The notes below the pieces were generated by a model. That model saw only the letters and a list, made by a program, of their open reading frames with translations. It did not search any database and was not told where the DNA came from. From Bradyrhizobium sp. Ec3.3 (GTDB taxonomy: Bacteria > Pseudomonadota > Alphaproteobacteria > Rhizobiales > Xanthobacteraceae), in assembly GCF_000472925.1 (NCBI RefSeq), contig NZ_AXAS01000020.1, positions 115,467 to 179,466 on the forward strand: a stretch of DNA of 64,000 nucleotides, in the 5' to 3' direction. This document shows positions 46,504-55,545 of the stretch, piece by piece. The translations under genes and the position numbers were made by a program. Each line of letters opens with the position of its first letter. Position 1 is the stretch's first letter.

Positions 46504-46770
46504 ATGGCTGTTCAAGGGGGAGGCTCGACGCCGAGCGGCGTCGGGTCGCGCCTCGTCCATGCCTCCGACAACACCAACGCGCTCAATTTCCAGCGCTGGG
46601 CGATCGAGGATCGCAACGGGACGCCCTATGCGGAGACGCGCCTATTCAAGGCCATTGCGAAGGGCCTGTGCGGCACATTGCGCGACCGCAACCAGCTCGT
46701 GCCTATCGTGAAGGAGCGGCGGATGTTCTTCAGCCGGCGGGAGGCGGGCTCTCGCTGCTCGCAATTGTGA
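46504..46770 (+). CDS. Possible small hypothetical protein
   Basis: An 88-residue frame from ATG 46504 (MAVQGGGSTPSGVGSRLVHA...). The middle, SDNTNALNFQRWAIEDRNGT and ETRLFKAIAKGLCGTLRDRN, looks protein-like in composition. There is no ribosome site and no recognised domain, and overlapping frames are also open because of high GC. It may be a fragment of an older gene. I list it with low confidence. Confidence 0.35.
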   Translation: MAVQGGGSTPSGVGSRLVHASDNTNALNFQRWAIEDRNGTPYAETRLFKAIAKGLCGTLRDRNQLVPIVKERRMFFSRREAGSRCSQL

Positions 46771-47191
46771 GCGTTCGAAGACGACGCGGCCCCAGCGATT
46801 CCGCAGGATTTGCAGGCGATATGGCAGAGAACAGGCGCAATTCTGCAACTTAATTGATTAACCATTCAATCTAAATGATCTTTAGTTGTAGATTGACTCG
46901 GTCGCAATTTCGCCCCAAGGCTCTACCGCAAGTTGTTGGAACCGCCCAAGCAAGGGACCGTCCCGGCGAAAGGGACTTCCGCGAACGGCAATTCAAAAAA
47001 GAACAACGGCAAGGGAACTACGGCGGGCGTCAGCCGGAAACGTTGCAAGAGTGACCTCAGCTCTCCCGGTTTTGCAGCAAAGGCTGACCGGATGTGCGCG
47101 GTTGCGCCTCATGAGCTGCAAGGATCGCAAACAGCGTAGCCGGTGCCGACCACCGCGGCTGGTGGCAGTCTCATCAGGGCGAGTGTTCAGT
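46771..47191. other. Non-coding stretch before the Sel1-like gene
   Basis: About 420 bases. A clearly AT-rich core (46850-46905, with TTGATTAACCATTCAATCTA) is probably the promoter region of the gene at 47192. A 68-codon frame at 46933-47139 starts at TTG, is Lys/Gly/Asn-rich and has no ribosome site, so I do not call it a gene. Nothing else is evident. Confidence 0.4.
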
Positions 47192-48334
47192 ATGAGTGGT
47201 GGACCGGACGAAAGCCATATCGATCCGCACGATCCGATGTACTACGCGCCACGCAGCCCGCGCGAGCGGGCGGTGCAGCCGACGGGGGCGCCGAGACGGT
47301 CCACGGAACATCCATCGGCCGATGGCCCGCCCTCTCCATCGCCCGGCAACCCGCGTCGTCGTGACCATTCGGACGTGTTCTCCAAAGCCGTGGCCCAAGC
47401 CATGCACGAGGCGATGGAGCCCATCGAGGTGCCGACCGCCCTCCGTAACTCGGGAAGGCGCGCGCTGCTCAGCGTAGTGGTCAGGTTCGCGATCGCGGCA
47501 GCTGTTGCGGGAGGTGCCGCGCTGATTCTCGTCATGGTCATTCCGGCATCGCAAAGGCCCGGAGTTCAATCGAACGACGCCACATCGATCTCGTCGCTTT
47601 GGCAATCGGTGAAGGGCGCGATCGGTCCTGCACAGCAACGCAAGCAGGTCGCGACCCTTGCGCTCGAGGACAGCAGCGGGCCCGCCAACGTCCCCTTGCC
47701 GCTCGGGATGCGCGTGGGTGCTCCCCCTTCCGGCGCTATCGTTGCCATCAACGGACTGCTAGCGGATGCACGATTGACGTCTGGCAAGCGCGTCGCCAAC
47801 GAATGGCGCGTGCCCGCGTCGGAAATTTCCGCCGTGTCGGTCATTCCGCCAGACGGTTTCGTCGGCCAGATGGTCGCGATGGCAGAATTGCGTGACACCA
47901 ACGGCGCAGTGCTCGTGGTTGGCTCGAGCCGACTTTCCTGGAAAGCCGCTGCCAGTGTCGTTCCGCAGCCGTCAACAGCCGTCACGGCCGTCCCGCCGGC
48001 GCGCTCCTTGGTGCTCTCTCCACCGCCGCAGACCGAAGCTGTGCGCAACCTGGATCCGAAGGAAATTTCTGGACTCGTCAAACGTGGACAGGATTTGCTC
48101 ACCAGCGCCGATGTCTCGGCGGCGAGGCTACTGCTGCTGCGCGCAGCTGAAGGAGGAGACGCGCGCGCAGCGCTGCTGGTGGCCAGGACCTACGATCCGA
48201 CCGTGCTCAAGCAGTTGGGCGCCAGTGGCCCGCTCGCGGATCTCGCGCAGGCCCGCAACTGGTACCAGAGAGCAAAAGAATGGGGTGATCCCGAGGCGCA
48301 GCGACAGCTTGATGCGCTCACGCCCACCCGCTGA
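47192..48334 (+). CDS. Membrane-anchored Sel1/TPR-like protein
   Basis: A 380-residue protein. A Pro/Arg-rich cytosolic region (1-95) is followed by one membrane helix (about 98-125, VVRFAIAAAVAGGAALILVM). A periplasmic beta-rich domain with VGAPPSGAIVAINGLLADA comes next, and then a C-terminal Sel1/TPR-like helical array: RGQDLLTSADVSAARLLLLR, AEGGDARAALLVARTYDPT and ARNWYQRAKEWGDPEAQRQL. This protein type recurs in Bradyrhizobium, often near envelope genes, without known role. ATG 47192 is chosen because earlier codons are not protein-like. The ribosome site is weak. Confidence 0.82.
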   Translation: MSGGPDESHIDPHDPMYYAPRSPRERAVQPTGAPRRSTEHPSADGPPSPSPGNPRRRDHSDVFSKAVAQAMHEAMEPIEVPTALRNSGRRALLSVVVRFAIAAAVAGGAALILVMVIPASQRPGVQSNDATSISSLWQSVKGAIGPAQQRKQVATLALEDSSGPANVPLPLGMRVGAPPSGAIVAINGLLADARLTSGKRVANEWRVPASEISAVSVIPPDGFVGQMVAMAELRDTNGAVLVVGSSRLSWKAAASVVPQPSTAVTAVPPARSLVLSPPPQTEAVRNLDPKEISGLVKRGQDLLTSADVSAARLLLLRAAEGGDARAALLVARTYDPTVLKQLGASGPLADLAQARNWYQRAKEWGDPEAQRQLDALTPTR

Positions 48335-48427
48335 TCCCAGCACCGTGCGTCGCGCGTGCCTGTCAATCTCGACCATCCGGAGCTTCAAAATGGCAGAAGA
48401 GCACCGGCCAGGCAGACAAAACCGAGC

Positions 48428-48446
48428 TTCCCCGCAAGCGGGGGAG
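48428..48446. terminator. Hairpin between convergent genes
   Basis: TCCCCGC / GCGGGGGA stem with a 2-base AA loop, between the Sel1-like gene and the acyl-CoA ligase gene. The CTTCCCCGCAAGCGGGGGAG wording is also a common dispersed element in this genus. No T-tract. Confidence 0.45.
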
Positions 48447-48501
48447 GTGAAGCGAATTCGCAACCGCAGGACCGAACAGGTCCTGCGGCAAGCTATTCCG
48501 G

Positions 48502-50130
48502 TCATGCCGCAGCGTTCGGGAAGCGATAATCCTTGAACTGGTCGCGCAGTTCGGTCTTCAGGATCTTGCCCGTGGCGGTATGCGGGATGCCGTCGACGAA
48601 GGCGACATCGTCGGGCATCCACCATTTGGCGATCTTGCCGTCCATGAACTTCAGGATGTCCTCGCGCGTGGCCTGCTGGCCCTGCTTGAGCTGCACGATC
48701 AGAAGCGGACGCTCGTCCCATTTGGGATGGTAGACGCCGATCACTGCGGCCTCCGCGACGGCGGGGTGGCCGACCGCGAGGTTCTCGAGGTCGATCGAGG
48801 AGATCCACTCGCCGCCGGACTTGATCACGTCCTTGGAGCGATCGGTGATCCGCATATAGCCGTCCTCGTCGATGGTCGAGACGTCACCGGTGTCGAAGAA
48901 GCCCTCCTCGTCGAGGATGTTGGCATCGACCCGGTAATAGGCCTTGGCGACAGCGGGACCCGAGACCTTCAGGCGACCAAAGGTCTTGCCGTCCCAGGGC
49001 AGTTCCTTGCCGGAATCGTCGGTGATCTTCATCTGCACGGCGAACGGCGCATAGCCCTGCATCTGGAGCACGTCGAGCCGTGCATCGCCGGTCGCGGCGC
49101 TGAACGGCGGCTTCAGCGCCGCGACGGTGCCGATCGGGCTCATCTCGGTCATGCCCCAGGCGTGACGCACGTTTGAGCCCATGTCGAGGAAGGCCTTGAT
49201 CATCGAGCGCGGCATCGCCGAGCCGCCGCAGATCACCATCTTCAGATGGGGCAGCTTCAGATTGTTGGCGGCCATGTGCTGGAGCAGCATCAGCCACACG
49301 GTCGGAACGCCTGCGGTGTGCGTCACCTTCTCGGTCTCGAGCAGCTCGTAGACCGAGGCGCCGTCGAGCTTGGCGCCGGGCATCACCAGCTTGGTGCCCT
49401 GCGAAGGCGCGGAGAAGGCGATGCCCCAGCTGTTGGCATGGAACAGCGGCACCACCGGCAGCATTGTCTCGGAGGCGCTGGTGCCGAGCGCATCGACATT
49501 GTTGGCCATCAGGGCGTGCAGCACGTTGGAGCGATGCGAATACAACACGCCCTTCGGATCGCCCGTCGTGCCGGAGGTGTAGCACATGGCGGCGGCCGTG
49601 TTCTCGTCAAAATCCTTCCATGCGAACTTGCCGTCGGCCTTCGCGATCCACTCCTCATAGGCGACCGCGTTCTTCAACGTGGTCTGCGGCATATGCGCCT
49701 TGTCGGTGAGGACGACGTAGCGCTCGACGCTTCCCAGCTTGTCGGCGAGCTTCTCCAGGATCGGAACGAAGGTGATGTCGGTCATCACGATGCGGTCCTG
49801 CGCATGGTTGATGATCCAGGCGATCTGCTCGGGGAAAAGGCGGGGATTGATGGTATGGCAGATGGCGCCGATGCCCATGATGCCGTACCAGACCTCGAGG
49901 TGGCGCCAGGTATTCCAGGCGATCGTGGCGACGCGGTCGCCGAGCTTGATGCCGTCGCGCTCCAGCATCTGCGAAACTTTCAGGGCGCGCGCGTGGATTT
50001 CGGCATAGTTGGTGCGATGGATCGGTCCTTCGACCGAGCGGGTGACGACCTCCTGCCTGCCATGAATCCTGGCGGCGTGTTCGATGATCCGGTGGCAGAG
50101 CAGGGGCCAATCTTGCATCAAACCAAGCAT
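48502..50130 (-). CDS. Fatty-acyl-CoA ligase (AMP-binding enzyme)
   Basis: Activates a fatty acid to its CoA thioester with ATP; 542 residues. Adenylation-domain motifs are intact: the P-loop-like MCYTSGTTGDPKGVLYSHRS (A3), HAWGMTEMSP (A5), GFFDTGDVSTIDEDGYMRIT (A7) and DRSKDVIKSGGEWISSIDLE (A8), with the catalytic lysine near the end in HTATGKILKTELRDQF (A10). The sequence resembles the medium/long-chain ligase group usually labelled fadD in rhizobia; chain length cannot be read. ATG 50130 has GGAGG nine bases upstream. It is divergent from the extensin-family gene with a 64-base gap. Confidence 0.92.
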   Translation of the reverse strand: MLGLMQDWPLLCHRIIEHAARIHGRQEVVTRSVEGPIHRTNYAEIHARALKVSQMLERDGIKLGDRVATIAWNTWRHLEVWYGIMGIGAICHTINPRLFPEQIAWIINHAQDRIVMTDITFVPILEKLADKLGSVERYVVLTDKAHMPQTTLKNAVAYEEWIAKADGKFAWKDFDENTAAAMCYTSGTTGDPKGVLYSHRSNVLHALMANNVDALGTSASETMLPVVPLFHANSWGIAFSAPSQGTKLVMPGAKLDGASVYELLETEKVTHTAGVPTVWLMLLQHMAANNLKLPHLKMVICGGSAMPRSMIKAFLDMGSNVRHAWGMTEMSPIGTVAALKPPFSAATGDARLDVLQMQGYAPFAVQMKITDDSGKELPWDGKTFGRLKVSGPAVAKAYYRVDANILDEEGFFDTGDVSTIDEDGYMRITDRSKDVIKSGGEWISSIDLENLAVGHPAVAEAAVIGVYHPKWDERPLLIVQLKQGQQATREDILKFMDGKIAKWWMPDDVAFVDGIPHTATGKILKTELRDQFKDYRFPNAAA

Positions 50131-50194
50131 TCCGACGTTCCTCCGAGTATGGCTGGACTTGTTATCGCTCTCAGCTCTGGGCCAAAGAATTGTC

Positions 50195-51286
50195 ATGAAT
50201 TTTAGCCTGCCGGACTTTTGCCGCAAATGGTCTTGTCGCGGCTATATGTCCGCCGGCGCGGCAATGGTTACCGTCGTGCTGGGGCTGTCGCTTGCGCCTG
50301 CCGAGGCGCGGAAATATCCCGCGCCGCTCGACCTGTTCGGCTTCGGTCCGCCGCGACCTCGCGGCACCGTTCATCCAGCCAGGATTCCGGCCAAAATTCC
50401 CTTGCCGAGACCGCGCCCGGAGGATGCGCCCAAGGAAGTGGCCAAGCCTGCACTGGGGCGGCCGGCGGCCGAAGAAAAACCTGTCGCCGACAAACCGGCC
50501 GGACCAGCGGCCCCACCAGAGAAGCAAGCCTCCGCCTGCCGGCTCGCCCTCACTGAGGAGATCGCAATTGCGCCCTCGATCCCCGACATTCATGGCCCGG
50601 GCGGCTGCGGCGGCGAGGATCTGGTGCGGCTCGAGGCGATCGTGCTGCCGGACAAGCGCAAGGTGCAGGTCAAGCCTGCCGCGATCCTTCGCTGCGGCAT
50701 GGCATCGGCCCTTGCCGACTGGGTCCGCTCTGACGTGGCGCCGCTTGCCGCGAGCCTCGGGAGCACCATCAGCGACCTCGACAATTTCGATTCCTTCGAG
50801 TGCCGCGGCCGCAATCGCATCGTCGGCGCCATGCTGTCCGAGCACGGCCGCGCCAACGCGCTCGACGTGCGCGCATTCAAGCTTGCCAACGGGCAGTCGA
50901 TCGGGCTGACCGACCGCACCGTGCCGCGGGAGCTGCGCGAGCGCGTGCTGCATTCGGTCTGCTCGCGCTTTTCAACCGTGCTGGGGCCGGGATCGGACTG
51001 GTATCACGAGGACCACATCCATCTCGATCTGATGCAGCGCCGCAACGACTACCGGATCTGCCAGTGGAACGTCTGGGATCCGTTGCCGCAGGTCGCCCCG
51101 CTGCTGCCGGCCGAGCGACCGGAGGAAGCCCCGCCACGCGAGGTGGCGGCCAAATCGGATGCCAAGCCGGATGCCAGGTCGGAGGAGATCAAGGAGGGGG
51201 CGGAGCAGGGTGATGCGGCGAAATCCGGCGCGCCTGCTGGCGCCACCCAAGCGCCCCGGAAGCCGGCAACAAAAAAGCGCCGGTAG
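50195..51286 (+). CDS. Extensin-like C-terminal domain protein
   Basis: A 363-residue exported protein. A signal peptide or anchor (about 15-38, GYMSAGAAMVTVVLGLSLAP) precedes a Pro/Lys-rich linker (40-110). The extensin-like domain (about 115-285) follows with CRLALTEEIAIAPSI, GPGGCGGEDLVRLEAI, ILRCGMASALADWVRSDVAP, NFDSFECRGRNR, SEHGRANALDVRAFKL and YHEDHIHLDLMQRRNDYRIC. The H-x-x-x-x-x-D and HxHxD-like residues suggest a peptidase-type metal site, as in related DD-carboxypeptidases. The tail is acidic and repetitive. A terminator overlaps the last codons. It probably acts on the cell wall. Confidence 0.9.
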   Translation: MNFSLPDFCRKWSCRGYMSAGAAMVTVVLGLSLAPAEARKYPAPLDLFGFGPPRPRGTVHPARIPAKIPLPRPRPEDAPKEVAKPALGRPAAEEKPVADKPAGPAAPPEKQASACRLALTEEIAIAPSIPDIHGPGGCGGEDLVRLEAIVLPDKRKVQVKPAAILRCGMASALADWVRSDVAPLAASLGSTISDLDNFDSFECRGRNRIVGAMLSEHGRANALDVRAFKLANGQSIGLTDRTVPRELRERVLHSVCSRFSTVLGPGSDWYHEDHIHLDLMQRRNDYRICQWNVWDPLPQVAPLLPAERPEEAPPREVAAKSDAKPDARSEEIKEGAEQGDAAKSGAPAGATQAPRKPATKKRR

Positions 51287-51299
51287 CGAGCCGGCGCTT
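51275..51299. terminator. Intrinsic terminator overlapping the extensin-like stop
   Basis: Stem AAGCGCCGG / CCGGCGCTT with a 7-base loop, preceded by an A-run and followed by CTTCG. It lies between convergent genes and can serve both. Confidence 0.85.
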
Positions 51300-51320
51300 C
51301 TTCGAAAGCCTCAGGAAAGC

Positions 51321-52004
51321 TCAGTACTGTGAAGTGCTGTTGCCGCCGCCGCGAAGGGCGAGCTGCGAATTGTACGGGGAGTCGCCGTGTTTCGGCTCGA
51401 GCACGACCACGATGGTGCCGACCTTGACGCGGTTGTAGAGGTCGATCGCGTCCTCGTTGGTCAGGCGGATGCAGCCCGAGGAAATCGAGGCACCGATATA
51501 TTCAGGCTGGTTGGTACCGTGGATGCGGAACAGCGTGTCCTTGCCGCCCGAGTAGAGATACATCGCGCGGGAGCCCATCGGATTGTCAGGACCCGGCGCC
51601 ACATAGGTCGGCACGCCGAGGCGCGAGATTTCGCCGGGGGTCGGATGCCAGGCCGGCCATTCGGTCATGCTGCCGATCTTGGCGATGCCCGACCAGGCCA
51701 TGGCCTCTTCGCCGACGGTGATGCCGTAGCGGATCGCCTTGCCGCCATCCATCACGTAGTAGAGGTAATGATTGTCGGAATCGACCACGATCGAGCCCGG
51801 CGACTCCTTGCGGTGGTATTCGACGATGGCGCGGCGGAACGGCTCTGCGACGGGGGTGTTTTCGTACCGAATCTTGGCAAGGAGTTCCTTGTCCTTCGGC
51901 TTGAAGGCCTTGGTATCGGTCGCCTCGAAATGCGTGGCCTGCATGCAGCCCGACAGCATCAAACCGGCGGCCAGAATACCCAACTTAACTTTCAGCGACG
52001 ACAT
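51321..52004 (-). CDS. L,D-transpeptidase lipoprotein (YkuD)
   Basis: Peptidoglycan cross-linking or lipoprotein-attaching enzyme, 227 residues. It has a lipoprotein signal peptide with lipobox LMLSGC (MSSLKVKLGILAAGLMLSGC). The YkuD domain (about 65-200) has GSIVVDSDNHYLYYVMDGG and the active-site segment IHGTNQPEYIGASISSGCIR with catalytic Cys and His. ATG 52004 begins the signal; the frame runs 19 codons upstream, which do not look like protein. It is near the extensin-family gene, consistent with wall metabolism. Bases 52005-52349 to corA hold a small TGGGCA/TGCCCA hairpin and no gene. Confidence 0.93.
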   Translation of the reverse strand: MSSLKVKLGILAAGLMLSGCMQATHFEATDTKAFKPKDKELLAKIRYENTPVAEPFRRAIVEYHRKESPGSIVVDSDNHYLYYVMDGGKAIRYGITVGEEAMAWSGIAKIGSMTEWPAWHPTPGEISRLGVPTYVAPGPDNPMGSRAMYLYSGGKDTLFRIHGTNQPEYIGASISSGCIRLTNEDAIDLYNRVKVGTIVVVLEPKHGDSPYNSQLALRGGGNSTSQY

Positions 52005-52349
52005 TGGCTTGGTTCCAATCGAAACAAATACCCATGCGCAGACCCTGAGCTTGCTGCCCAAGTTCCACGATTCCGATGGACCTATTATCGGTTGAAACCT
52101 GCCACAATTCCAGCTTTTAGGGCTTTATCCCGCGCTGCAAGGCCCAAGCTGTGGCTTTTTTGCCGCAAGTTTTGAGGCTCTGGGCCGATTTTTGGGCAAG
52201 AAATGCCCAGCTGTCGATTCCATGCCACGGTTGCGCCACCGGCCGGCCATAAATGCGAACGCTCCGTTAATGTGATTGTCATCCTGCACCTGTCAGAATC
52301 GCGCTAAGGGCCGTGAGCCCGCCTTTTCGGTCCCCCATTGGAGTAGTTC

Positions 52350-53327
52350 ATGTTTTCGGTGTTCGTTCCCTCCGAGTCCTCCCTGAAGAAGGCCGTCGTC
52401 GAAGACCTCTCGATACTGCCGGAGAATGCGGTGTGGATCGACCTGTTCAATCCGACCGCGACCGAGGACAAGGCGGTGGAGCGGCTGGCGGGGATCGCGA
52501 TCCCGACCCGGGAGGACATGCAGGAGATCGAGATCTCCAGCCGCCTCTATATCGAGAACGGCGCGCGCTACATGACGGCGACTCTGATGTGCCACTCAGA
52601 TACCGACATGCCCCGGACCACGGCAGTGACCTTCATCCTCGGCGACCATCGCCTGGTGACGGTGCGTTACGACCTGCCCAAGCCCTTCGCGCTGGTCGAG
52701 GCCAAGCTCGCCCGCTCCTGCACCCCCGTCATTACCGGCGAGATGGTGCTGATGGAACTCCTGGACGCCGTGATCGACCGCTGCGCTGACATTCTGGAAC
52801 GCTGCGGCGCCGACATCGACCAGGTCTCGCACGACATCTTCGAGCCCGAGAGCGAGCGCCACGGTCACGCCAAGCAATATTCCCAGATCCTGATCGCGAT
52901 CGGCCGCAAGGGCGACCTGACCTCGAAGGTCCGTGAGAGCCTGGTGTCGATCGGCCGCGTCGTCACGTTCCTGTCGGCCATCGTGGAAGGCGTGAAATGG
53001 TCCAAGGACATGCGCGAGCAGCTCAAGACCATGCAGCGCGACGTGGCATCGCTGACCGACCATGCCTCCTATCTCTCGAACAAGATCACTTTCGTGCTGG
53101 ACGCCATGCTCGGCGTCGTCAATCTCGAGCAGAACAACATCATCAAGCTGTTCTCGGTGATGGCCGTGGTCCTCATGCCGCCGACGCTGATCGCGTCGAT
53201 TTACGGCATGAACTTCAAGGCGATGCCGGAGCTCGAATGGGCGCACGGCTATCCGATGGCGCTGGTGATGATGCTCGCCGCCGCGATCGTTCCGTACTGG
53301 ATTTTCAAGTGGAAGAAGTGGCTGTGA
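52350..53327 (+). CDS. corA: CorA-family magnesium/divalent cation channel
   Basis: Pentameric Mg2+ (or Co2+/Ni2+) channel, 325 residues. A large cytosolic domain is followed by two C-terminal helices (about 265-290 and 300-322, IIKLFSVMAVVLMPPTLIAS and YPMALVMMLAAAIVPYWIFK). Between them lies the signature YGMNFKAMPELEW. The start MFSVFVPSES has GGAG seven bases upstream. No magnesium riboswitch is evident in the leader. The short cytosolic tail KWKKWL is typical. Confidence 0.95.
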   Translation: MFSVFVPSESSLKKAVVEDLSILPENAVWIDLFNPTATEDKAVERLAGIAIPTREDMQEIEISSRLYIENGARYMTATLMCHSDTDMPRTTAVTFILGDHRLVTVRYDLPKPFALVEAKLARSCTPVITGEMVLMELLDAVIDRCADILERCGADIDQVSHDIFEPESERHGHAKQYSQILIAIGRKGDLTSKVRESLVSIGRVVTFLSAIVEGVKWSKDMREQLKTMQRDVASLTDHASYLSNKITFVLDAMLGVVNLEQNNIIKLFSVMAVVLMPPTLIASIYGMNFKAMPELEWAHGYPMALVMMLAAAIVPYWIFKWKKWL

Positions 53328-53515
53328 GATGGCTACCGAACTGTTACATGGCTCGCAGAGAGACAGTGAACGCGCGTTGTGAAATGTGGCGCTGCGTAGA
53401 CAGCATCTGGGTCACAATCTCTGCCTCATTTTCTCAGCTAAAATTTGAGCGTTGGGCTGAACGTTTGGGCGAAACTTGTCTGCGATAAGCAGCGGGTAAG
53501 CCGCGAGGAACAGCC

Positions 53516-53734
53516 ATGGTTGAAAAACGCATAACGACGCCCCGCAACGTCATCGATCTGGCGAGCTATCGTCAGGTCCTGGCGAACGGCAAGGCGTCGT
53601 CGATGTCGGCACGGTTGTGCCGGCACTGTGGTGCTCCGCTGCTCGACGGTGAGAACGACGACGACTGCTCGACTGCGTTCAATGTAGCCGCTCCGCGGCT
53701 ACGCGAGACATCGCGTCGGATTCGTGCCGATTGA
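53516..53734 (+). CDS. Small protein with zinc-ribbon-like CxxC
   Basis: A 72-residue protein (MVEKRITTPRNVIDLASYRQ...). The segment ARLCRHCGAPLLDGENDDDC gives a CxxC plus a later Cys, a possible half zinc ribbon. No signal or membrane helix. GAGGAA lies six bases before the ATG. Function is unknown; similar short proteins are found in Bradyrhizobium. A strong hairpin follows the stop by 15 bases. Confidence 0.7.
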   Translation: MVEKRITTPRNVIDLASYRQVLANGKASSMSARLCRHCGAPLLDGENDDDCSTAFNVAAPRLRETSRRIRAD

Positions 53735-53749
53735 GAAACGGGAGGGGTA

Positions 53750-53791
53750 AAGGCAATCCAGGTCCTGCGGCGGCTTTGTCTGGATTGCCTT
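53750..53791. terminator. Hairpin terminator after the zinc-ribbon-like gene
   Basis: A perfect 12-bp stem AAGGCAATCCAG / CTGGATTGCCTT with an 18-base loop, followed by TGCTTCC. Confidence 0.7.
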
Positions 53792-53858
53792 GCTTCCGTT
53801 TGCAAACACGGATCGTTCCCGAGAACCCGCCGCATCGTCGCGCAATTCCAGCGCCCTT

Positions 53859-53984
53859 AAAGCGCGATGAGATAAGGATGAATCGTCATCGCGCTTCAGG
53901 CTGTTGTTTGAGCATGATCTCCGCGCAAACGCGTTCCGCGTTTGTCGCGAGGGAAAACCGCTTCACACTTTTCCGGATCATGCT
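53859..53984. repeat. Composite palindromic repeat, copy A3 (inverted)
   Basis: The same two modules as copy A1 in reverse orientation: AAAGCGCGATGA...TCATCGCGCTT (53859-53896), then GAGCATGATC...GATCATGCT (53910-53984). Module 1 here has the CGCGTTCCGCGTTTGTCGCG insert shared with copy A2 and absent from A1. The element ends at the stop codon of the methyltransferase gene. Confidence 0.9.
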
Positions 53985-54755
53985 TTAGCGCCTCACTATC
54001 TCGGCCACGGATAGCAGCGTCTCGGTGATCACGCCGTCTCGGCTGAAGGGAGCCAAGTGCTGTTCGACATCGCGCAGCATGGCCTCGACATTGTCACCCA
54101 ATGCTTCGGGCGATGACGAGGAAAAGGTGAGCACGCGCCGCGCCAGGTCATGCACGCTGATCTCGTGTCGCGTTTCGACCCTGATCTCGTCCATCGGGCG
54201 AAACGCGCTGCCGCGGAAGAAGGCCGGCAGGTCGCGATGCGTTCGCTCGCCGCGGCTGGCCTCCTCCCAGAGGCGGGTCGGCGACCAGTTGCGGCGGACA
54301 GCATTGTACTCATCGAGCCAGGGATTGCGGCCGTCGCGACTGGAGAACGATGCGCAGACAGCGATCACACCATCCGGCGCGACCAGCCGCTCGAACAGTG
54401 CAAGCGTGGCGTTGCGATCCATCCAGTGCAGCGCGCGCCCGATCGTTACGATATCGAAGGCACCGATGTCGGCGGGAAGCATCTCGGCCGTGCTCTCGAT
54501 CAGGCTGAGATTCCGGCCGGCGCGCGCGGCCGCACGCCGTGCGGCATCGAGCATGTCCGGTTCCGGGTCGACACCAACGATGCGGCCGACATAGGGCGCA
54601 AAGCCGAGCGCCAATAGCCCGGGCCCGGTGCCGAGATCGATCAGCGCGGATCGCGCGCTGAGGGCGAGCCTCCCGGCGACACTCCGAAAGAATTCCGGCG
54701 GATAAGGCGGCCGCAGGTTCTCGTAGAGCGCCGCCGTAGTTGCGAACCGACCCAT
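53985..54755 (-). CDS. SAM-dependent methyltransferase (class I)
   Basis: A 256-residue cytosolic methyltransferase. The SAM-binding motif I is ALIDLGTGPGLLALG, with VGVDPEPDMLDAARR, motif II-like GAFDIVTIGRALHWMD and VAPDGVIAVCASF. This matches the UbiE/COQ5-like or Tam-like fold class; substrate is unknown. ATG 54755 is chosen (MGRFATTAALYENLRP, a usual beginning for the class). It is the third gene of a pdxH-SDR-methyltransferase operon; it lies 23 bases after the SDR stop. Its own stop codon is provided by repeat copy A3. Confidence 0.88.
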   Translation of the reverse strand: MGRFATTAALYENLRPPYPPEFFRSVAGRLALSARSALIDLGTGPGLLALGFAPYVGRIVGVDPEPDMLDAARRAAARAGRNLSLIESTAEMLPADIGAFDIVTIGRALHWMDRNATLALFERLVAPDGVIAVCASFSSRDGRNPWLDEYNAVRRNWSPTRLWEEASRGERTHRDLPAFFRGSAFRPMDEIRVETRHEISVHDLARRVLTFSSSSPEALGDNVEAMLRDVEQHLAPFSRDGVITETLLSVAEIVRR

Positions 54756-54778
54756 CGCTCGTCCGCGGCTTTCCTCAC

Positions 54779-55531
54779 CTACACGTGCTGGCCGCCGTTG
54801 ATGTGGATCTCGGCGCCGTTCACGTAGGACGACGTCTCCGTGCACAGCACGTAGATGATCTTGGCGACCTCGTCGGGCGTGCCGAGGCGGTGCATCGGGA
54901 TCTGCTGGTCGACGATCTTCTCGGTGCCCGGCGACAGGATCGAGGTGTCGATCTCGCCCGGCGCAATTGCGTTGACGCGCACGCCGACGCGGCCGAAGTC
55001 GGAGGCCATCTCGCGCGTCAGCGCGGCAAGCGCGGCCTTCGAGGTGGCGTAGGCCGCCCCCGCAAAGGGATGCACGCGCGAGCCGGCGATCGAGGTGACG
55101 TTCACCACCGATCCCTTCGCCGCCTTCAACTCCTCGATCAGCCCGCGCGCGATCATGATCGGCGCGAAGAAGTTGACGTGGAAGACGTGCGTCCAGGTGT
55201 CGAGGTCGGTATCGACCGAGCCGAGCCTGGAGCCGCCGGGGCCCTTCGGTGAGATTGCGGCGTTGTTGACGAGCGCATGCAGCGTGCCGCCTTCGAGGCG
55301 GCGGCGGATCTCATTGATCGCGCGCGACGTGTCCTCGGGATCGGCGAGGTCGACCTGGATGTGATCCTCGGGGCCGGCGTCCCACGGACAGTCTTCCGGA
55401 AACGCATGCCGCGAGCAGGTGATGACGCGCCAACCGGCCGAGGAGAAGCGGATCACGGTGGCGTGGCCGATGCCGCGGCTCGCCCCGGTCAGGAGCAGCG
55501 TGCGGCGCGGCGCGTTGGATGAATGCGGCAT
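54779..55531 (-). CDS. Short-chain dehydrogenase/reductase
   Basis: Classical SDR of 250 residues: cofactor motif LLLTGASRGIGHATVI, NNAAISPKGPG, catalytic Ser in VNVTSIAGSRV, and Tyr/Lys in GAAYATSKAALAALT. A C-terminal NAIAPGEIDTSILSPGTEK and SSYVNGAEIHINGGQHV complete the fold. The substrate is not predictable. The start MPHSSNAPRR at 55531 lies 14 bases after the pdxH stop, so it is co-transcribed. An in-frame upstream extension of 14 codons overlaps pdxH and is unlikely. Confidence 0.92.
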   Translation of the reverse strand: MPHSSNAPRRTLLLTGASRGIGHATVIRFSSAGWRVITCSRHAFPEDCPWDAGPEDHIQVDLADPEDTSRAINEIRRRLEGGTLHALVNNAAISPKGPGGSRLGSVDTDLDTWTHVFHVNFFAPIMIARGLIEELKAAKGSVVNVTSIAGSRVHPFAGAAYATSKAALAALTREMASDFGRVGVRVNAIAPGEIDTSILSPGTEKIVDQQIPMHRLGTPDEVAKIIYVLCTETSSYVNGAEIHINGGQHV

Positions 55532-55545
55532 TGAGATCTTTCGGC

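Noticed and set aside
46933..47139. A 68-codon frame rich in Lys, Gly and Asn
   Set aside because: TTG start, no ribosome site, no codon bias, and unlike any protein I know.
53731..53988. Open frame ending ENRFTLFRIML, similar to one ending at 7664 on the other strand
   Set aside because: Both frames run through copies of repeat family A; the shared peptide comes from the repeat, not from related genes.
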